Below, piece after piece: positions 57,443-64,000 of a stretch of DNA of 64,000 bases. Each line of letters starts with the position of its first letter. The stretch's first letter is position 1. Made by a program: the position numbers and the translations under genes. Below the pieces are notes generated by a model. The model did not search any database, was not told the DNA's origin, and was given only the letters and a program-made list of their open reading frames with translations. The stretch covers positions 25,576,182 to 25,640,181 of the forward strand of contig NC_088711.1 in the NCBI RefSeq assembly GCF_963576615.1. The letters are read 5' to 3'. This stretch comes from Watersipora subatra (taxonomy: Eukaryota; Bryozoa; Gymnolaemata; Cheilostomatida; Watersiporidae).

Positions 57443-58323
57443 AAAGTAGGGGTTCCTACAATGTAAATAATTCATTCCACGAACGTTTACATTAGGGGGA
57501 TTTTACGTTATAAAAACAGTAAAATACATGTAAAATGTCTAATCCGTTCTAAGATCTTTCCAAACTCACCCCTTTGGCCATACAAAGGGGTGAGTTTAGT
57601 GAAAAAAAACTTCACATAACTTTTTAATTTGTAGACTCTCCTGTAACTGCAGTTTTATTAGTTTGCATAAGCAACTTTTCTCCTTCTTCTGATCAATCTC
57701 ACTGGTTTTGTAGACCATGATTGCGGTAATTTTGCAAAAAGTTGATGAGCGGACATCTTTGACATTTATTTATGATTTGCTTATTTTTCTAAACAGCCAA
57801 GTTTATTCTGCAAAGTAAAGCTAATAACAAATATTTTATGTCCACAATAAACCAAAACAACAAAATATTTTTACTATAAAAAGCAGTACTAATGGTTCAT
57901 CATCTATCTGTATTCAGGGGTCAAGGTTAGGATAAAAGAGAACTTTTGGCGACACTCCAACTTCCAAGATTGGTGGACCGACCACCGTAACACCTGCACC
58001 AATCGATCGCCATTAAGTATTTATGAACAATTGCGCAGCTACCTGTCTTGTTTTGTCAACACACCCGACGAACTATCACGACGAACTAGAATGTCAAGGA
58101 AGTTGTATATATAATAGATATAACGCTATACGCACACAGTATTTTCTTTCGCAAGTGCGTCGAGATAGATTACAATTCAAATAGAATTTGAAAACTCACC
58201 TGACTTGACAATTTTAAGTTATAGAGAATGTTTTACGTAGTACGAAGCAGAAACTTCACATAAATTATTTACGTTTTTTGGAATTTACAATATAGGAGGT
58301 ATACATTATAGAAGCGTCTACTG
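57443..58323. mobile_element. TA-flanked element with internal tRNA-like module, family C copy 2
   Basis: Opposite orientation to the copy at 39663. The right end reads gaagcgtctactg followed by TA, and the left end is worn (aaagtaggggttcctaca). The tRNA-like module appears reversed at about 57930-58090 (caccaatcgatcgcc). Alignment by eye extends over most of the length, including ccaaactcacccctttggcc near the left end. Confidence 0.75.
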
Positions 58324-58966
58324 TATTCATATTAATTTATTAGGATCCAGCTCTACTGATCATTAATATCATTATAATTGCAGTAACAATTTGTTTGTTT
58401 AACAGCCAGCAAAATCGTTTCTTTGTGGGTTTAAGCAGTGGCTATAAAATCGCTGCCTTTTGAAAATTGCTGATAAGCAACAGCTATTTTCAAGTCCTCT
58501 TTCTAAATCTTATTGCATTCTCTACTTTCCTGAATAAAAATTGTGATCAATGTTTGAAATATTCTAGCTGAAACATTGAACAAATTTAATATACATATTA
58601 GCAACTAACAACATTAACAACTATATTAAATGACAGTTACTTCTGGTTAATATTTTAACAATGTGATTTTTTTGTTGTAAATGTAAAAATGGATAGAACA
58701 CTATTTAGTTAAAATTAAACAAAAATATTATTAGAACTCCAACTTGTAATGTTATCTACTGTCATTATTCATTAAATTCGTTCAGTTTCAGTTAATCTGT
58801 AAATTACAGTAGCGCCTGTAAACATAGAAAAAGTGAGGCTATGACATTCATTGTCTATGGGTTATGGCAAAATATGTGCTATGGCAATGGGATTTTTTAA
58901 AACAATGTTACTTTCGCTTTCGAAGAGTCACAATATAATAGACAGAATCTTGTGTTTACTTTACAT

Positions 58967-60051
58967 TAAGGAAAGTAGTGAATGAAATACGAAGAGATGG
59001 TCTTAAAGAGATGAAATCTTTGTCCAGAATCTTGTGTCCATTTTACGTTGAAGCACATAAATAATAAATTACATAATTTTTTTATCATATATTTCAATAC
59101 ATCAGAGTCTTGGCTTTTGAATGAGCCATTGTTTGATATGGTGAGACAGACATTGGTTGGTGTTTATAGGATTTTCCCAAAGTTCTACCACAGAAATGTT
59201 CAATGGTATAGGCTCGAAAATTGTAATGTCACAATTTTCATATTCGGTGTTGTGTGCTCTTACCGCTTATTTTATTACTTACCGCTTATATTTATCAACT
59301 ACGATAATGACGCTAGTGGCAAGCGAAGGTAGGACAACTCCAGAGAACCAATGAAGATGACAAAGGAATCAGTGTCATTAGCTCTCCATGTACAGATTAT
59401 TTCTATGATAAATAACTCAGATTCCAAGCATCATATTATGTTTTCCCGATGATACTATGCACTAGCCCTCTTTTTTTATTGTGATGTTGAGGAGCACGAC
59501 TGAGACTAATTAATTTCAAGCATTGCATGATCTCACGAAACTGCGATTGACATATAATCCTAGGGCCACGCAACTTCAGGTCACAATTTATTCGATGTGA
59601 TTTCATTACCTTTAACAACGACAGTATATTTATTGAAGCATAATTAATTAACCCAGAACATGCGTTTGTATTGGTAGGGCATTAGCACGATCCCTGGGCA
59701 TTGTTGATTATCTAGAATCCTAGTTTATTATTAGCGCTCTCTGGGTTTAACAGCACTGATTGTCAAAGAAAAGCACAGCCTCAATGGCAGCAAAAGGGAT
59801 CGACTACCTAAGGCTAAATAATAATTATGACATCACATTGTGGGAACCGCAACCAAGTGTTTTTTTATTGCAGGACATACTTTTGACACACTGTTTTTCA
59901 TAGTTCTATTATTCTTTGTGTATTGAATATAGGCTCATTCGAAAGCCAAGACTCTGATGTATTGAACTATATAATAAAAAATTATATAATTTATGTGCTT
60001 TAAGGAAAGTAGTGAATGAAATACAAAGAGATGGTCTTAAAGAGATGAAAT
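58967..60051. repeat. Direct repeat of about 51 bp flanking an inverted-repeat element
   Basis: The 51-bp block containing gaaagtagtgaatgaaatac and gatggtcttaaagagatgaa occurs at 58967-59017 and again at 60001-60051 with one or two differences. They lie on either side of the inverted element above. This is too long for an ordinary target-site duplication. Confidence 0.7.
59050..60005. mobile_element. Probable inverted-repeat element with arms of about 80 bp
   Basis: The left arm (about 59050-59128, with catcagagtcttggctttt) and right arm (about 59932-60005, with aaagccaagactctgatg) are inverted. The interior, about 800 bp, has no recognisable coding region. Confidence 0.6.
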
Positions 60052-60429
60052 ATATGCGACCTTATGCCTTGATATAGACCAAAGCTTGGAGCAAAATATA
60101 TGCTTCGCTGGTTCATAGCAGTCAAATGTAATGCAGTTTTTATACAACATAAACATCTGACTTGACTACTAGTTATTTTGTAATCTGCTCATACACTGGC
60201 CTTAGTTAACAACTCCCGGAGGAAGTTTGTGTATTGGTTTATACGATTGGACACTATAACAACATTTGTTAATGGTATGTTCATGAGCTCCACATATGAA
60301 CACCTTAACACTTCATGGTTATTTTCATTTGACACAAAGGAAAATTTTATTTGGTTTATTATAATTGTCTGCAGCTATGATGAAATTGGTATTATATTAC
60401 ATATGAAGCAAACTGCATTATAGTGAACC

Positions 60430-61480
60430 ATTCTTATGTCTCCGCTTTTATAATTAAGTGGCATGTCTTGTACAGATGAGTTCTATTCAATAGGTAAACA
60501 AGGCAGGACTGTTTTTAATGACTAAAAAGTTACACGAGACTTTATTTTGCAATAATCATTAAACAGAAGAACAGCTATATACAATTATCATTTTCAGTTT
60601 GGGATACAACAGAGCTTAGGCAAAGAACTTCATGTTTGGCACTGCCAACAGCAATGAATCGTTGTTGTGAATCGGTTAAATGACATAAGACAGACCATTA
60701 TAGTATCCCACTTAGTTACATATAACGAACCTCTAAATGAGCGCAGTTTTACAGCGTGATGAACGACTATCAATTCATGTATTAGATTCGAACAAATTAC
60801 TGTACCAAATCAATAGATTTTCACTGTACTAAGTCTGACAATTACACAGCTTGTTCTCAGAATTTAATAAAACATTTTGACAGCAGATTTTTTTACGCTT
60901 ATAAGGCACTTTAGCTTTTTACAACAATGAGATATGTCATATCGTAGTCCCCTAGTAATTATGTTGTGTCTAAATCATTTGATAAAAGTTTTGGCTTGGC
61001 ATGCAATAGGATTTGAAGTATAAGTTGAGTTCTTTCTCAATCAGTACACCAAATATCAACTGAATGTTTGCGCGCACAAGAAAGTCCCAGTTGTAGACGC
61101 CACATTAAATCTCACTTGGCTGCGATCATTCGCTGTTTGTTTGAGTCACGATCCAAAACAATTTACTTTCAGACTCTAGTTTTGTTAAAGCTGTTGTATA
61201 GAAAAAGCAGATAGAATAATGGAGAAACCTCTAAACACCGGAGACATACACAATATTACAACGAACATAACATCTAATACATTAGAGAACCAGCAATAAA
61301 GACAGTCATCATATACTCATGCACAAGCAGCTTAGAAATCGCATTCGGAAGAAATCCATAAGGAAAGAGTCATCAATCGACATAGCAGAAAAGTATTAAA
61401 AGATATCAGTCCTGTACTAGACACGACCAAGACAATTGGAGTTGGTCATCATTTCCAATCATTATACTCTCATGACGTAC
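60430..61480. other. Intergenic, no feature recognised
   Basis: AT-rich, without a supported exon or clear repeat ends. The last 200 bp lead into the family B element at 61481. Confidence 0.4.
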
Positions 61481-62367
61481 TTAAAGGTTGACTTGCAACA
61501 AAATTCACATTACAGTTATTTGGTATCAAAAGATTCACCATGTCTTACTCTGTTGTGTTGTAGGTGCCAAATATGTGGGAATGTGAATACAAGCTCTTAA
61601 AAGCTAAAAACCGAACAGTAAATCGCAGCCACACGAGACCGCCGCAGTTTGGATTCTCTTTCCAAAACGGCTCAAATGTGACGTAGCTGTGGTAGATGGT
61701 TTCTGTTTACACTTTCATGCAATCTCATTCGTCGAAATATTTTCAAATATACTTAACGCATTCAATAAAACCATGTCTATTGTTCTTACGCGTCTATTCT
61801 ATTTTGTCTTCATTGTAATGCTGTTACTTTTAGCAGTGATATCTTATAACTTACTGTAAAAATTCATTTAATTTTTTAACCTTACCTCGAAGGAGTACAT
61901 ATCATTGTCTGATAATTATGACGAGCTTGTTGGTCACCTGTGATAATCGAAAAGTGCTGCAGAAATTATTTGCGAAGTATTGGGTCACATGATCAGATTA
62001 CGACTTGCCGATTAGACCAGGCCGAAACAAAACTGTTAAGTAGCGAGCATCTATATTTGATACGGGGTCTTCGGTAAAACCCGAAGTGTTTGTCATAAAC
62101 TAGTGCTACGATAAGTTTATATTGAGCGTTTTATTGGCCTTTCAATTCACGTAAGAACATCACGTGACAAGACAATACCAAACAATCATGACTACGTCAG
62201 AAAAATAAAGAGATTCCAATCTACGGCGGCTTTTCGTTTTTGAGATTTTAAGAGCTTGTAATCACTTTTCCACACATTTGGCACCTACAACACAACAGAG
62301 TAAGACATGGTGAATCTTTTGATACCAAATAACTGCAATGTGAATTTTGTTGCAAGTCAACCTTTAA
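61481..62367. mobile_element. TTAA-flanked element, family B copy 4
   Basis: TTAA at both edges and full terminal arms. Its internal orientation matches the copy at 44569. It lies immediately upstream of an LTR-like block that begins near 62440, so it may have inserted into the 5' part of that block. Confidence 0.85.
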
Positions 62368-62439
62368 GACAACTTCACTCAATTGCTAACCCTCTTCAAC
62401 ATAAAGAACAGAACCTGAGCGTCTAAACACCTTCTCACA

Positions 62440-62830
62440 GGCTAGCAGAGACATCTATAAAAGAGAACAGCTCTAACGACTTAGCTGATCGATCTATCTC
62501 TTTCTCGAGTCTCCCTCTGCCTGCTGAGGCGCGTTCTTCAGCCTCTGGAGCCTCTCTCTCACCCCTCTGCCTCTGGAGCCTCTATCCTTTCTCTACCTAT
62601 GGAGCCTACTTCTCCATCAGCTGATCCTCTTCTACTTTCTTATCTCAACTATCAAGCTTCTATATATAATGACTGCCATGACTTTCGTTTGACTGTTGAA
62701 ACTCGCAGCCGTAGAACCGAGCAAGCAAACATGGACGACCATTCGAGTAAGGGTGTAGCTTTTATTAGCTATTTTAACCTTTTGTCATTAGTATTATTGT
62801 TTAGAATTTTGTTAGTTGTGTATTTTAATT
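62440..62830 (+). mobile_element. LTR-like block, copy A
   Basis: It has a TATA box in gacatctataaaagagaaca, a C/T-rich region with repeated tctggagcctct, and a distal part with cattcgagtaagg and tattattgtttagaattttg. All recur in the same order at 63625-64000. This looks like the U3-R part of a retrotransposon LTR. No gag or pol frame lies between the two copies. A 115-residue frame at 62599-62946 is LTR sequence, not a recognised protein. Confidence 0.5.
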
Positions 62831-62949
62831 GTTTAACTTATAGAATAAAAAAGTACCTTCAACTGATAAATATCAGTATTGCTTACAATAGTGTAATCCC
62901 TTCACTTGTACCTGAACTAGTAATAATCAAGTTAGTTCCCACATGATAA

Positions 62950-63460
62950 AGCAAAAGTGCACAAACTGAACATAGTCCGAATAGAATGAAATGACAAAGC
63001 AAATTCAACACTGATATTGTGTGTGGATTCGGGTAGTTATGCATAACATAATTTCTCCATTTTCACCCATAACAAAGCCGTTGACGATGAGCATTTTTGG
63101 TTTAAAAACAGTGTAGTTTCCCAACATTAAAAATGTACCATAAGTGTCTGCTGTTGTATGGAGATACTGCGAAAACAAGATATCAACAGGGAATGTAGCC
63201 AAACCACAGGATAAGCATATAATACCTACAAACAGCAAGACGTCTAAAAGAAATCAAATAATTCGCTAATTGGAAACGTCAAAAGCAAATTATGAACGTC
63301 AGAATTGGAAGAATCAATCATAGAAACTGCATCAACACCAGATGGAGAACATGCCAAAGGGAAGTCGAAGCAATTAAACTTACCAACCACCATCATCAAA
63401 AAGCCACCAAAGAAACATTACAGACGAGTCAAATGAGTCACATACAGATCTGCCATTCCT
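62950..63460. other. Sequence between the two LTR-like blocks
   Basis: About 500 bp with no recognisable gag, pol or primer-binding site. If the flanking blocks are LTRs of one element, this would be a very short non-autonomous interior. If they are separate solo LTRs, it is ordinary flank. Confidence 0.35.
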
Positions 63461-63624
63461 GTCAAACATGACCTAGATACCAGGAGTAAGTCACGAGCTC
63501 CACCCTACACGCCGACATCACGTGCACCAGCTGAAGACTTACGCAAACAAGATATCTTCACACGCCTGATAAAAAGCATTGAACCTTAACACTCAACCTA
63601 CACCCACAGGCTAACCGTCCCACA

Positions 63625-64000
63625 TGCCAGACATCTATAAAAGAGAACAGCTCCAATGACTCAGCATCTCTATCCCCATCTCTATCTCCGGCTCCAGCTT
63701 GAGGTCTGGCTCTCTCTTCCCGAGGGCCTCCTTGGACACTTTCCCATCTGCCTGCTGAGGAGCCTCTCTCTCGCTTCTCTACCGATGGAGCCTCCGTCTC
63801 TTTCATCAGCTGAGCCTCTTCTACACCACTATCTCAACTGCTGACACTCTACATATGGCCTCTCACGACTCTCGTTAGACTGTCGAAACTCACAGGTATA
63901 CAGGACTGATCAACAAGCATAGACGACGGTTCGAGTAAGGATGTAATTTTTATTAACTCTTCTAATTGTTTGTCATTAATATTATTGTTTAGAATTTTGT
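63625..64000 (+). mobile_element. LTR-like block, copy B (cut by right edge)
   Basis: Shares with copy A the TATA segment, the tctgcctgctgagg and gcctctctctcg stretches, tcagctgagcctcttctac and ttcgagtaaggatgtaat, with many substitutions and small gaps. A possible LTR start (TGTCAAACATGACC) is at 63461. The window ends inside the block. Confidence 0.5.

Noticed and set aside
62599-62946. 115-residue frame starting MEPTSPSA
   Set aside because: It lies in the LTR-like block; a similar peptide start recurs at the other block because the DNA is duplicated. The second half is AT-rich and hydrophobic without a domain.

Overview
This window is eukaryotic, from an AT-rich, intron-rich and repeat-laden animal genome. 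The three recognisable genes are all animal families: RBBP6, a TMC channel protein and LLPH (the family of the slug learning-associated protein LAPS18). I infer a marine invertebrate, perhaps a lophotrochozoan. The sequence alone does not fix the phylum.

Layout. (1) Positions 1-17376, minus strand: the 5' and middle part of an RBBP6-type E3 ubiquitin ligase / mRNA 3'-end-processing factor. It has 19 exons in the window and runs off the left edge. I read a DWNN ubiquitin-like domain, a CCHC zinc knuckle, a RING, a Ser/Thr/Pro-rich linker, an RS-like block and a charged Lys/Tyr/Asp repeat. (2) About 17.4-19.6 kb: the divergent intergenic region between RBBP6 (leftward) and TMC (rightward). (3) Positions 19632-50051, plus strand: a transmembrane channel-like (TMC) gene whose 21 coding exons join phase-consistently into an 831-residue reading frame. 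Its introns are full of transposon remnants and tandem repeats. (4) Positions 52714-54740, minus strand: a complete two-exon LLPH gene of 136 residues, convergent with TMC. (5) About 54.8-64 kb: no recognisable gene; it holds MITE-like elements, diverged duplicated blocks and a pair of diverged LTR-like sequences cut by the right edge.

Repeats. Several non-autonomous DNA transposon families occur, none with a visible transposase. They are: a TA-flanked palindromic element (2 copies), a TTAA-flanked element of about 0.9 kb (4 copies), a second TA-flanked element that carries a tRNA-like SINE module inside it (3 copies, one nested in a hAT-like element), and single MITEs with piggyBac-like, hAT-like or unclassified ends. 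tRNA-derived SINEs are also present.

The most unusual structures are tandem arrays in TMC introns whose units look like splice sites. The clearest is an exact 10 x 57 bp array that abuts exon 17. Each unit repeats the 3' splice site and would add an in-frame stop if used. The three genes do not form a pathway; their proximity looks incidental.
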